The notes below the pieces were generated by a model that was not told the DNA's origin, ran no database searches, and saw only the letters and a program-made list of their open reading frames with translations. Below are positions 37,401-46,346 of a DNA stretch of 64,000 bases, in pieces. The stretch is from Candidatus Babelota bacterium (GTDB taxonomy: Bacteria; Babelota; Babeliae; Babelales; Vermiphilaceae): assembly GCA_018266085.1 (NCBI GenBank), contig JAFEAZ010000028.1, forward strand, positions 1 to 64,000, in the 5' to 3' direction. The translations under genes were made by a program, and so were the position numbers. Every line of letters starts with the position of its first letter. The stretch's first letter is position 1.

Positions 37401-38786
37401 ATGAAGACAGAAAAAAAAATCGGCATTTGGGGATTCAGCAGAGTCGGCTCTGCCGCTGCCCGTTATTATCTGCACAACGGCATACGTCCCGATATTTTTG
37501 ATGCCAACCCACTCAGCCCTGAGCAACAGGCATGGTGCGCTGAGCACAACCTGCGCGTATGGCAGCCAAACGCACTTGAATCTTTTTTGCAGCAGCAGGA
37601 TGCCATCGTGCCAAGTCCAGGAATCGATCTACGCTCATACCATACGTATGCTCACAAATGGGTCAGCGAGTTTGATCTGTTTTGTAACGCATATCAACAA
37701 CCGATCATTGGCATCACCGGCAGCATTGGCAAAACGAGCATCACGCATCTGTTAAGTCAACTGCTCACCCGTGTGCATGGCAGCATTGCCACCGGCGGCA
37801 ATATCGGTATCGGCATGCTCGATCTGCTGACAAGCGATACACAGACTGCGCTGGCATTGTTAGAGCTTTCAAGCTTTCAGCTAGAGCTCGTGCAGACCGG
37901 CGCTCCCGATCTAGCCATTATTACCAATATCCACCCGAACCATCTTGACCGGCATGCCACCATGAGCGCATACATGGCTGCAAAGACAGGTATCTACCGG
38001 CACCAGACCAACAGGCAAAAGCTCCTGATGCCCTATGACTGCTGGCAGGAGCTGTGTGCGATAACACCACCACAAGGCAAGCTCTATCTTTTTGTCACAA
38101 CGCCAACGGACGCAGCGCCCGATCTACCTGCTGGTTGTACCGGTATCTTTTTTCAAAATACAGTCCATCAACTTATGTATCGTGATGAGACTGGCATCAC
38201 AATGCTGCTGGATCTTAACGCGTTGCCACCCATAACTTTTGTGCAAAACTGGCTCATCATTGTGAGCGCTGCGCAGCTACTCGGTCTGGAGTTGGGACAA
38301 CTGCTGACCTATGCTCCCTCATTCTCATTGCCTGCTCATCGCCTTGAGCTCGTGGCATCAGTACATGGCGTCAGCTTTTATAACGATTCAAAAGCAACAA
38401 CACTGATGTCGATGCTCGCCGCTGTTGCCGCAGTATCTGGTGGTAAAAAATCGGTACATCTCTTTATGGGCGGGTTGAGCAAGGGGGTTGATCGCGAACC
38501 AACCATTGCGCAATTGCCTGAAACACTCGTGCATGCCTACTGCTTCGGTGCCGAAGCGGCAACACTGTCCGCCCTGTGTACCAAACATGCGATTGCAAGC
38601 TCAACACACGCAACGCTTGAAGAGGCTTTTGCGCACTGTATAACACAAGTAAGCCCTGACCAAGTGGTCTTGCTATCACCAGGTGGTGCTAGTTATGATC
38701 TGTTTACTGATTACGAAGAGCGCGGCAGGAGATTTATTGCATTGGTCAAGCAACAAGATCAGCACCAAGGGAAATTCTGTCGATAA
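37401..38786 (+). CDS. murD: UDP-N-acetylmuramoylalanine-D-glutamate ligase
   Basis: MurD adds D-Glu to UDP-MurNAc-L-Ala in peptidoglycan synthesis. The 461-residue protein has an N-terminal UDP-binding domain (IGIWGFSRVGSAAARYY), the ATP P-loop GITGSIGKTSITHLL (about 104), the central THPNHLDRH-like IHPNHLDRH, and the C-terminal YNDSKATT and LLSPGGASYDLF motifs. Divergent from ileS; followed by two orphan exported genes on the other strand, then ftsW. Confidence 0.93.
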   Translation: MKTEKKIGIWGFSRVGSAAARYYLHNGIRPDIFDANPLSPEQQAWCAEHNLRVWQPNALESFLQQQDAIVPSPGIDLRSYHTYAHKWVSEFDLFCNAYQQPIIGITGSIGKTSITHLLSQLLTRVHGSIATGGNIGIGMLDLLTSDTQTALALLELSSFQLELVQTGAPDLAIITNIHPNHLDRHATMSAYMAAKTGIYRHQTNRQKLLMPYDCWQELCAITPPQGKLYLFVTTPTDAAPDLPAGCTGIFFQNTVHQLMYRDETGITMLLDLNALPPITFVQNWLIIVSAAQLLGLELGQLLTYAPSFSLPAHRLELVASVHGVSFYNDSKATTLMSMLAAVAAVSGGKKSVHLFMGGLSKGVDREPTIAQLPETLVHAYCFGAEAATLSALCTKHAIASSTHATLEEAFAHCITQVSPDQVVLLSPGGASYDLFTDYEERGRRFIALVKQQDQHQGKFCR

Positions 38787-38794
38787 GCAGCTTC

Positions 38795-39220
38795 CTAAGA
38801 ATGACACGGACTTGCCATCGTAGCCACACTCGCAATCCCCACAGGAAGGCTCACGCAGAGAACCACTCCAACTACTGCACAAAAGGATGCCGACACCCAT
38901 CTTTTCTCTCTCTGTTTGATCTCTTGCAACGCAATATCCCGAATAGTACCGGGTGAAGCTTGACTGATCAAAGAGATCACTTGTTGCGTAAACTTTCGCT
39001 GACCTGCTAAAGATGCACCAGTAACCAGTGCCTCGTCAGCAGCGTCACTCAACGGGGAGAGATCTTGGCTCTTTTGTAACTGTTCTAATAAGGCATTCCA
39101 TTTCGGGTTTTTTAATGGGAGCTTTATACATCTATCCTCTAACGGTATCTTCACCTCTTGTGAACAAAAAAGAGCGCAACCAAATCCTAAGCTTGTAACC
39201 GCAAAAAAGAGAATCTTCAT
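38795..39220 (-). CDS. small exported protein with C-terminal hydrophobic helix
   Basis: An orphan of 141 residues. The ATG at 39220 opens a signal peptide or lipoprotein-like leader (MKILFFAVTSLGFGCALFCS). The middle is helical, and the C-terminus has a hydrophobic segment (FCAVVGVVLCVSLPVGIASVA) after a basic KQREKRW. This signal-plus-tail-helix layout recurs in several other orphans here. Function unknown. Confidence 0.6.
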   Translation of the reverse strand: MKILFFAVTSLGFGCALFCSQEVKIPLEDRCIKLPLKNPKWNALLEQLQKSQDLSPLSDAADEALVTGASLAGQRKFTQQVISLISQASPGTIRDIALQEIKQREKRWVSASFCAVVGVVLCVSLPVGIASVATMASPCHS

Positions 39221-39272
39221 GAACAAAACTCCTGACCTATAGGTGTAATCTTTGTAGGTATGATTCTTAAGA

Positions 39273-39617
39273 TTAGTCACACTTACTTGCATCATTCAAA
39301 GCCTTGAGAGCCGCCGGAAAACCCCAACCAGCAAGGCCCAAAGCAAAAGATGTGGTACATGTCATGACCGAACAGACTTTCAAGCAGGATCTTTTGCGTG
39401 CGCTTTTTATTGCGTGCGCGCACTCGTTATCGCTTTGCTCTTTTAGTGACCATGCCTTTGTCGCATCATTTTCAAGCTGCTGCCTATACCTGAGAGGCGA
39501 GAGTCCCGGCTCCAAGAGCTTGGATTCATCGCTATCCTCTACTGCTAGAGAATCTCCGACGTGCATCGAAAAGATGCTGATGAGCGCTAATAAACAAATA
39601 CTCCTTTTTATACTCAT
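39273..39617 (-). CDS. small exported protein with C-terminal hydrophobic helix
   Basis: An orphan of 114 residues. The ATG at 39617 opens a signal peptide (MSIKRSICLLALISIFSMHV region, cleaved near SLA). The mature protein is charged, then ends in a Cys/Gly hydrophobic stretch (VCSVMTCTTSFALGLAGWGF). It is 52 bases upstream of its minus-strand neighbour, and the two share size and layout but little sequence. Function unknown. Confidence 0.58.
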   Translation of the reverse strand: MSIKRSICLLALISIFSMHVGDSLAVEDSDESKLLEPGLSPLRYRQQLENDATKAWSLKEQSDNECAHAIKSARKRSCLKVCSVMTCTTSFALGLAGWGFPAALKALNDASKCD

Positions 39618-39811
39618 CCCATCTCCCATAAATAGTATGACAGAAAACATACGCGCACAGACTTTACCATATGCTCTGTGAGCATACAAGAGACAGGCAT
39701 AACCACTTGCAAGAACCGGAATAAATTATTAGATTTTGCTGACGCACATTATCAGAAAAAGAGGCATGCGTTAAAGCTAAGCAAGATCTATTTACAAAAA
39801 GGTTCTGTATC

Positions 39812-40927
39812 ATGACCAACAAGCAGCTCATAAAAACATTGCTTCATTGCCTCATACTCTGCGTCACCGTGCTGTGTAGTATTGGTCTTATTTTCGTCTA
39901 TTCATCAAGCTCAGTTTACGCATTGGAACGGCATGGATCAGCCGCTTATTTTGCAAAAAAACATCTGATAGGTTTGTTGTTGGGTGCTCTTGCACTTGCA
40001 GGCTTGCAATTGATCCCAGCGGAAAGCATCAAACGTTGGGCCCCGGTTAGTTTTTTCACTGCACTCTTTCTCACCTTCTTAACCTTAGTGCCAATCTTTG
40101 CGCGCAAAATCCACGGATCTCAACGCTGGATTTCGCTCGGCGGCTTCTCATTTCAACCGAGCGAACTGCTGAAAATAACGCTCGTGCTTTATGTAGCCTA
40201 TCTCCTGACCACGACAAAGCCGTACCATCGTTCAACCAGCATAAGCTATACTAGATTGATGATCATACTGGCCTGCGTCAGCGCTATTTTGCTCAAGCAA
40301 CCGGATTTTGGTTTGACCGTCACCCTCATTGCCACCAGCTGCATTATGCTCTTTATTTCATGCCTGCACAGCAAACAGCTGCTGATTACCAGTGCTGCTT
40401 TAATACCTGTTGCTGGTTCACTGGTGCTCCTCAAACCATACCGCTTACAGCGTATTCTTATTTTTCTAAATCCTTGGAATGACCCACAAGGTGCAGGTTT
40501 TCAGATTATTCAATCATTAATTGCTATCGGATCAGGTGGTTTGTGGGGAGTTGGCATATCAAACTCAAAACAGAAATTCTTCTATCTGCCGATGCAGCAT
40601 ACCGATTTCATCTTCTCTATTATTGCCGAAGAGACCGGTTTTATTGGCGCCATAACGCTCATCGCTCTATACGCGTTGCTACTCTATGCCGGTCTGCGTC
40701 TTGCATGGCGACTCAACGATCCGTTTTTCTCCTATGCGACCGTCGGGTTTATTATACTGATCAGCCTACAGGCTATTATTAATCTGTGCGTCACTACCGG
40801 CCTTGTACCCACCAAAGGTATTGGGCTGCCTTTTATTAGTTATGGTAACACCGCGCTTATTAGCAGTATACTGATGATAGGTTTGATTATAAACTTTACA
40901 CGCACCACTTTACAGCAAAGAAGATAA
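39812..40927 (+). CDS. ftsW: SEDS peptidoglycan polymerase FtsW/RodA
   Basis: A 371-residue polytopic SEDS-family glycosyltransferase with about ten helices. It shows GLIFVYSSSSVYAL, KIHGSQRWISLGGFSFQPSE and the C-terminal GLVPTKGIGLPFISYGNTAL, typical of FtsW. FtsW polymerises septal glycan strands with a class B PBP. Linkage with murD fits an mur/fts cluster in reduced form. Distinguishing FtsW from RodA by motif is fairly safe here but not certain. Confidence 0.88.
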   Translation: MTNKQLIKTLLHCLILCVTVLCSIGLIFVYSSSSVYALERHGSAAYFAKKHLIGLLLGALALAGLQLIPAESIKRWAPVSFFTALFLTFLTLVPIFARKIHGSQRWISLGGFSFQPSELLKITLVLYVAYLLTTTKPYHRSTSISYTRLMIILACVSAILLKQPDFGLTVTLIATSCIMLFISCLHSKQLLITSAALIPVAGSLVLLKPYRLQRILIFLNPWNDPQGAGFQIIQSLIAIGSGGLWGVGISNSKQKFFYLPMQHTDFIFSIIAEETGFIGAITLIALYALLLYAGLRLAWRLNDPFFSYATVGFIILISLQAIINLCVTTGLVPTKGIGLPFISYGNTALISSILMIGLIINFTRTTLQQRR

Positions 40928-40937
40928 GGAATTATTC

Positions 40938-41675
40938 ATGGCAATCGAACTTGAAAAAGAGCTCTTAGTGACACCTGCCGCAATAGCGCCAAATAGTTTG
41001 GACCCGCTTGGTGATGGCATCAGCTCTTTATCATTAGCACGGGTGTCTGGTAGTGACGTTGATGTGGTCAACGCCGCGCGTGTGTCATTTGGAAAAGTGG
41101 TCGATACGGTCAGCAAACGAGATGAAGCATTGATTCGTTATCTGGTTGAACATCACCACACAAGCCCTTTTGAGCACAACCAACTCTCATTCCGCGTAAA
41201 ATGTCCCATCTTTGTCGCACGCCAATGGATGCGCCATCGCATGAATTCCTATAATGAGATTAGTTATCGCTACGTCAAATCAAGTCTAGAATTTTATACA
41301 CCACCACAATGGCGTTACCAATCGGCATCGAATAGACAAGCATCGGGTGATGCATTTGAAAGTGAAGAGCTACTCGCCGTCTATAACCAAGCATTAGCTG
41401 CAAGCACAAGCGCCTATGAAACATTACTTGAAAAGGGCGTCTGTCGCGAACTAGCACGCGGTCTACTGCCCGTCTGCACCTACACTGAATTTATGTTCAC
41501 CTGCAACCTGCACTCATTAATGCATTTCTTAACATTGCGTTTGCATCCGGGTGCGCAATATGAGATTCAGCAATATGCACTAGGTATGCTTGAGCTGGCA
41601 AAGCCACATTTTCCCGTATCATTGCAGGCATGGCATGATATCAATGCGGCAAAAACGGATGAGAACAAGGCTTAA
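40938..41675 (+). CDS. thyX: flavin-dependent thymidylate synthase ThyX
   Basis: A 245-residue ThyX that makes dTMP from dUMP using FAD and methylenetetrahydrofolate. The ThyX signature RHRMNSYNEIS (about residue 100) is intact, followed by YRYVKSSLEFYTP. An unusual N-terminal extension (about 1-35) precedes the usual core SDVDVVNAARVS. AAGGA lies seven bases upstream and the gene is 10 bases after ftsW, so the pair is probably co-transcribed. Confidence 0.95.
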   Translation: MAIELEKELLVTPAAIAPNSLDPLGDGISSLSLARVSGSDVDVVNAARVSFGKVVDTVSKRDEALIRYLVEHHHTSPFEHNQLSFRVKCPIFVARQWMRHRMNSYNEISYRYVKSSLEFYTPPQWRYQSASNRQASGDAFESEELLAVYNQALAASTSAYETLLEKGVCRELARGLLPVCTYTEFMFTCNLHSLMHFLTLRLHPGAQYEIQQYALGMLELAKPHFPVSLQAWHDINAAKTDENKA

Positions 41676-41678
41676 CTT

Positions 41679-42308
41679 CTAGCTGTTTTTTGTCACCGTC
41701 GTCACAATACCCCAGGTAAGGCTAGCGGCACTTATCACCCATGATGCTGCCATGAAACAATGGTTTCTACGTGTAAGTCGCTCTGCCTGTGCCCCTGATT
41801 CTCGATGTTGCTGTGCCGACTGGGCAGATTCTTCCATATGTATGCGTTCCTGTTGCTCAAGATCTTTAGCCATTGCGGTTATTAAGGTTTCTAAAAGAAC
41901 TTCCTGCTTATCGCAACCACTTTGGGTACTGTCACTGGTGTCTAATCGGCCACCACGATGTGTCGGTGAAGGAGCGTTTGTATTAAGCAAGGTAAGTTCT
42001 GCAGGCGTTCTTCGGCTTAAGAACCCTCGAGCAGCTGCGGCAGCACGTGGATCTTTAAAACCGTCGATAAGCGCAAGCACGCGCGGACATGAGCTACTAA
42101 GAGCCTGCCCTGCAGCCGGGTCATACTGCTGCGCAAAGTCATGTTGTTGCTGTAGCAGACGCGCACTGCCATGGCGAGCTCTATCTTCTAAATCAGCAAG
42201 CTCAGTATCGACTGATAAAGGAGCTCTGCGTGGGCGCTCAGCACCATACAAGAGTATGCCATTTATAAGGCTGACAAGACCGATAATTTTAAGCAAAGAC
42301 TTCTTCAT
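41679..42308 (-). CDS. exported coiled-coil protein with C-terminal helix
   Basis: An orphan of 209 residues with a signal peptide (about 1-22). A charged helical middle includes a coiled coil (LETLITAMAKDLEQQERIHM, about 140-170), and a C-terminal hydrophobic helix ends the protein (CFMAASWVISAASLTWGIV). Convergent with thyX, only three bases apart. Function unknown. Confidence 0.6.
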   Translation of the reverse strand: MKKSLLKIIGLVSLINGILLYGAERPRRAPLSVDTELADLEDRARHGSARLLQQQHDFAQQYDPAAGQALSSSCPRVLALIDGFKDPRAAAAARGFLSRRTPAELTLLNTNAPSPTHRGGRLDTSDSTQSGCDKQEVLLETLITAMAKDLEQQERIHMEESAQSAQQHRESGAQAERLTRRNHCFMAASWVISAASLTWGIVTTVTKNS

Positions 42309-42443
42309 CCCTCAACTCCTTTTTGCCCCACGTAGCAACTGCATTTTTCATGAGCCTATGAAAAATGGTACTTACCGCGGTCATGCGAAGTCAAGAATGC
42401 TTGAAGAAGCGCTCATTAAGATCGAGAAATGCTGAGCAAAGCC

Positions 42444-42854
42444 TTATCTGGTCAAAAATAGGCAATCGGTTGGGAAATGATTGTCTTCCAAAAATGCTGC
42501 TGACAGGCTAGTCCTACTAGGTTCGGGTTGTGCAACAACTGCAGGGGCAGAATGAGTTGGTGACGCAGCTGCCAACTGTTGGTATGGCTTCAGCGGTTGA
42601 GCGATGATGGAATTTTTAGGTCCTTCCTCAATTTCAGCCTCTTCAGCTATAGAGGCAAGCTTTATGATAAATCTTCTTGATGGTCGTCGTTTACCAGCTG
42701 CAACCTTTCGATCCCAATAGTAGCTCATGCTCCTTGAATAATCTCTTGCCCCATCATTCTCTGATTCCCGCAAAAAACTGAAAATAGTACCGGCCTGCGC
42801 GATTGAAGACTGAGCAAAAAGGACAACAAATAAGAAAGATATAGAGCGATTCAT
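42444..42854 (-). CDS. small exported protein, unknown function
   Basis: An orphan of 136 residues. The ATG at 42854 opens a signal peptide (MNRSISFLFVVLFAQSSIAQA). The mature part begins with an acidic/Arg stretch, then basic KRRPSRRFIIKL and a Pro/Ala-rich tail. No Cys pair or domain. Function unknown; low complexity makes it a weaker call than its neighbours. Confidence 0.52.
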   Translation of the reverse strand: MNRSISFLFVVLFAQSSIAQAGTIFSFLRESENDGARDYSRSMSYYWDRKVAAGKRRPSRRFIIKLASIAEEAEIEEGPKNSIIAQPLKPYQQLAAASPTHSAPAVVAQPEPSRTSLSAAFLEDNHFPTDCLFLTR

Positions 42855-43195
42855 ATAAATCTCTGTAACGTTATGATGAATTATGTAACTTGATTGAATG
42901 AATTGGATCAACAGCTCACCAACCAACATTACTACGCGTAATGAAGCTTAGCATAACAATAAACGCTATCAATGGCTATTTTTGACCAACAACAGACAAT
43001 AAGAAAAGCGTTGCAGGCCGCGCGATGCATCAAACCCCCTCATCCTTGCCCATAAGCGCCGATCCGGTCCAAACCTGAGGCTACCCTGCGCAATGCCCCA
43101 TAAACGGGGGGGGGCTGTTGCACGAAATTGCAGCATCGCTACACTTATTCATAGAGAGAATAACACAGTTTAACCTCTTACTATAGGTGTTTTCT
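42855..43195. other. intergenic region with G9 run
   Basis: About 340 bases without a supported gene. A run of nine G (about 43106-43114) sits in a hairpin with upstream GCCCC, about 80 bases before the next start. Such a run can slip in replication. No clear -35/-10 was found. Confidence 0.5.
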
Positions 43196-43921
43196 ATGAA
43201 TAAAGTAACAATACAGATAGTGATGTTCGCTGCCTGCCTAACTCTGGCAAACCCTGCTTTACGTGCAAGTGAACCACTGAAATTTACCCCCATGTCCGAA
43301 ATCGTAGAGCAGTCCTTACGGCCAGCCTCTCCTCACGATGCCTGCGGTGACGAGCTGTACAAGCTTGCAAGGCTTGCACGCGAAGCACAGTCCAACGGCG
43401 ATGGGTCACATGTGCCAATAGTAGATAAACAGTTTAATAAATGTTTAAGCCAATATAGCGAGCGATGGGTTGGCAAGACACGCGACCCTAAGGCATTAGC
43501 TCATTGTTTTCATACTCTATCGGCTGTAGCCACAAAAAAGGATGACTCTGCGACTGGAAAATTTTTTATTCAGCACGCACTAACAAGAGAACTGTACAAA
43601 GGTGGCCCGACTCTATCTTTCACGCTGTGGAGCCCATTATATGGTTTAATCGGCGCGGGTATAGGCTGCGGTATTGGTGCTGCTGCCGGTGCGGCTTCAG
43701 GAGCGTATGGTGCTGGTTTATATAGTCAATACTTCAAAACCAAAACAATAGAAAATTTTGATAGCAATAGAAAGTCAACGGGGTCGAGCATAAAAACGCA
43801 AGGACCAACCCCACTTGACGCTCTTACAGGAGCAAAAATTGGTGCTGTACCTGGCGGACTGTTAGGAGCATGTGCTGGCTTTATGATTGGTGGTATCAAG
43901 GTTTCCTACAATATGCGATAA
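43196..43921 (+). CDS. exported glycine-zipper protein
   Basis: An orphan of 241 residues with a signal peptide (about 1-25). After a soluble helical region with three Cys, it has two Gly/Ala-rich hydrophobic segments of glycine-zipper type (LIGAGIGCGIGAAAGAASGA, about 150-175, and GAVPGGLLGACAGFMIGG near the end). These can form membrane hairpins or oligomers in the envelope. ATG 43196 is chosen over GTG 43187. Function unknown. Confidence 0.65.
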   Translation: MNKVTIQIVMFAACLTLANPALRASEPLKFTPMSEIVEQSLRPASPHDACGDELYKLARLAREAQSNGDGSHVPIVDKQFNKCLSQYSERWVGKTRDPKALAHCFHTLSAVATKKDDSATGKFFIQHALTRELYKGGPTLSFTLWSPLYGLIGAGIGCGIGAAAGAASGAYGAGLYSQYFKTKTIENFDSNRKSTGSSIKTQGPTPLDALTGAKIGAVPGGLLGACAGFMIGGIKVSYNMR

Positions 43922-43946
43922 AACCGAGTAGCTATAAAAACAAAAG

Positions 43947-43993
43947 ACCGGCCTGTTCAACAGCAAAAACTGTCGAGCAGGCCGGTGCTCTTT
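43947..43993. terminator. bidirectional terminator-like hairpin
   Basis: ACCGGCCTG pairs with CAGGCCGGT, with an inner ACAG/CTGT stem, followed by TCTTTG and preceded by AAAAG. It separates the 43196 gene from convergent pepA. Confidence 0.7.
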
Positions 43994-44013
43994 GAAGTAG
44001 AGCTTTTAATGTC

Positions 44014-45525
44014 TTACTGTTGCCAGTTCATAGCAAGGTCAACCAACAAACGAACCCCAACGCCGGTCGCACCATCAGGGCGATAGTATGGGATATCGGG
44101 CACTTCAAACGCAGTACCAGCTATATCAAGATGTACCCAAGGTACATCGTCGACAAAGTTCTGCAAGAAAAAGCCTGCAGTAATGGCGCCAGCACGATAC
44201 TTGCCGCTGCCAATGTTGCATATATCGGCAATTGGTGACTTTATAGCAGCCTTGTAATCATTATCGAATGGCAAAGGCCATACGCGGTCGCCGGTGCGAT
44301 CGCCAGACTCCTGTACGCGCGCCGCAAAGGCGGGGTGCTGGCTCATCATGCCTGTAAAGAAAGGCCCAAGTGCATGTGCGCAAGCGCCAGTGAGGGTCGC
44401 AAGATCGATAATCGCGTCAAGCTTGTAATTTTTAACCGCATAGGATAGCGCGTCGGCAAGAACCAGACGCCCTTCAGCATCAGTGTTTTTCACTTCAGCC
44501 GTCTTGCCGTTATAGAATCTTAAAATATCACCAGGCTTTGTTGCTTTACCACTTGGTAAATTTTCTGACAATGGCGTAAATCCAATAATGTTCACGCGCG
44601 GCTTCAGTTGCCCGATGACCTGCATTGCTGCAATAACTGCAGCAGCGCCCGACATATCATCCTTCATCGTTTCCATGCTGGCTGCAGGCTTGATGCTCAA
44701 ACCACCAGAATCGAAGGTAATGCCTTTGCCCACAAATCCTACTGTTGGTGCAGCATCATCACCGCAACGGTATTCAAGAATAACAAAATGGCAATCTTGT
44801 TCTGAACCGGCCGACACACCAGCCAAGCCGCCCATACCCATGTTAATCACTTCATGCTCATCAAAGCGTTTTATTTTAAGATCATACTTGCGCGCAACAT
44901 CATCTGCATGATCGGCAAGGTGTGTTGGCGTTGAGTTTGATGGTGGCATGTCGATCCAATGGCGACACCAGTTAACCGCTTGCGCAATGACGGTACCCTT
45001 ATCCACTGCAGATTGCTGCGTCGCAAGCTCCTGATTGCCCATAAGAACGACCAGCTCAGGAACTTTAACTTTACGCGCTGTATCGGTTATAAATTCATCA
45101 AAGTGATAGGATGCCATATGCAAAGCTACCGATGTCTGTTCGGCTAAGGTAGCCGCATCACAGCCAAATAGCGCAGCATCAGGCACAGCCAAAAGAAGAG
45201 CGGCGCAAGTGCGTGATTCCATGCTCCGTATGATGCGCCCTAACGCACGGCGATACCGTTCGAGTGGTATGCTTGCCGATGGTGCAGATCCTAGACCAGC
45301 AACCACGATTTCCACAAGGCGACCATCCCGTTGACCGGTCAATACGGTTACTGAACCTTCTTTGCCGGTGAAGTTGCGATGCGCCAAAAGAGCCGGCATA
45401 TCCGGAAGGTAGGCTCTGGCGATCGCTTCTATCTGCGGTGTGTTGAGAGCGTCTTGTTGTACAACAAGCGCTATACAATCAACGTTATGTTCATGAATAT
45501 TTTGAGTACTGACAATAATGCGCAT
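44014..45525 (-). CDS. pepA: leucyl aminopeptidase (M17, PepA-type)
   Basis: A 503-residue M17 metallo-aminopeptidase with an N-terminal macro-like domain and a C-terminal catalytic domain. Zinc-site motifs GKGITFDSGGLSIKP and VKNTDAEGRLVLADAL are intact, as is the conserved IDLATLTGAC. It cleaves N-terminal residues from peptides and forms a hexamer. The start is ATG 45525; the in-frame GTG at 45537 lies on the ribosome site itself. Length is normal. Confidence 0.95.
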   Translation of the reverse strand: MRIIVSTQNIHEHNVDCIALVVQQDALNTPQIEAIARAYLPDMPALLAHRNFTGKEGSVTVLTGQRDGRLVEIVVAGLGSAPSASIPLERYRRALGRIIRSMESRTCAALLLAVPDAALFGCDAATLAEQTSVALHMASYHFDEFITDTARKVKVPELVVLMGNQELATQQSAVDKGTVIAQAVNWCRHWIDMPPSNSTPTHLADHADDVARKYDLKIKRFDEHEVINMGMGGLAGVSAGSEQDCHFVILEYRCGDDAAPTVGFVGKGITFDSGGLSIKPAASMETMKDDMSGAAAVIAAMQVIGQLKPRVNIIGFTPLSENLPSGKATKPGDILRFYNGKTAEVKNTDAEGRLVLADALSYAVKNYKLDAIIDLATLTGACAHALGPFFTGMMSQHPAFAARVQESGDRTGDRVWPLPFDNDYKAAIKSPIADICNIGSGKYRAGAITAGFFLQNFVDDVPWVHLDIAGTAFEVPDIPYYRPDGATGVGVRLLVDLAMNWQQ

Positions 45526-45596
45526 ATATGTTACCACTCCTGTAGCAAAAATAGTTACCTAACTCGTGTATACTCTATCACAACCAGGCATTCATG

Positions 45597-46199
45597 CTAC
45601 TCAGGAGTTGCAGATATTTTTGTAGTTATTATGTGCACCATCTGCTGAAGCGATACGTTAGCTGTATCAAAAAAACAATCATAGTGAAAGTTGCCTGCGT
45701 GCACTAAGCTTGCTTGGACGCCACTTGATCCCAAAGCTCGGTCTCCACGTATGCGCTCACGCTCTTCAAGCACAGACAACGGCGCAGTTAATCCAACCCA
45801 AATGGCTGGGAACTCGGCTACTGTTTTTTGCCAGCGTTCAATATCATCACGACCTCCTAGGGCAACATCATCAATGATAATCGAATACCCTGCAAGAAGC
45901 ATCGTACGCGCTACGGTATGAAACAGATCAGCAATCCGTACTCCTTCTGGACCTCTCATAATGTGATGAGCAGGAGAGCCATCAGGTAGTTGTTCGAAAT
46001 TCCAGCAAAAGCCAGAAGCTCTATTTTCAGCGGTACGGACAGTTCCATCGCTCCAATCGTTAAGCTTTGTTGGCATCATACCGATCATTTGATCGATGCC
46101 AATCCTCAAATAAGTCTCGGCAAGAGCGTTTTGGAGTGCTCGAGTAAGGGTACTTTTGCCCACACTCGAAGGGCCGTTAATGTAAATTACGCGAGGCAT
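45597..46199 (-). CDS. chloramphenicol phosphotransferase-like P-loop kinase
   Basis: A 200-residue P-loop kinase of the CPT family, related to the Streptomyces chloramphenicol 3-O-phosphotransferase. Walker A is INGPSSVGKSTLTRAL; later IIDDVALGGRD and VGLTAPLSVLEERERIRGDRA match the family's acceptor and LID regions. AAGGA lies six bases before the ATG. The true acceptor in non-producers is unknown. It is the last gene of the toxin-immunity cluster strand, so it could be cargo or an accessory. Confidence 0.8.
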   Translation of the reverse strand: MPRVIYINGPSSVGKSTLTRALQNALAETYLRIGIDQMIGMMPTKLNDWSDGTVRTAENRASGFCWNFEQLPDGSPAHHIMRGPEGVRIADLFHTVARTMLLAGYSIIIDDVALGGRDDIERWQKTVAEFPAIWVGLTAPLSVLEERERIRGDRALGSSGVQASLVHAGNFHYDCFFDTANVSLQQMVHIITTKISATPE

Positions 46200-46210
46200 T
46201 GTATTCCTTA

Positions 46211-46323
46211 ATTATGTATGCGTCCATCTCATCTGGATGTTCCTGAATTATCTTTTCCAGCAAAAAAACTGCGATGTCAAAATTGCCTTCGTGTTCTAAT
46301 TGTTCGACTTGTTCCCGCCAGTT
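46211..46323 (-). pseudogene. decayed third copy of TPR-like gene
   Basis: 113 bases that match the first 38 codons of the gene at 46978-47580 with about nine differences, reading NWREQVEQLEHEGNFDIAVF onward. The start ATG is lost (AAACTGG instead of ATGAACTGG) and the match ends abruptly at 46211, just before the CPT-like gene. It is a remnant of a recent duplication. Confidence 0.8.
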
Positions 46324-46346
46324 TCTTACCATTATTGCCTGTTATA

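Noticed and set aside
37296-37547. N-terminal extension of ileS
   Set aside because: It crosses the divergent murD start and does not align with IleRS; the ATG at 37295 has a good ribosome site.
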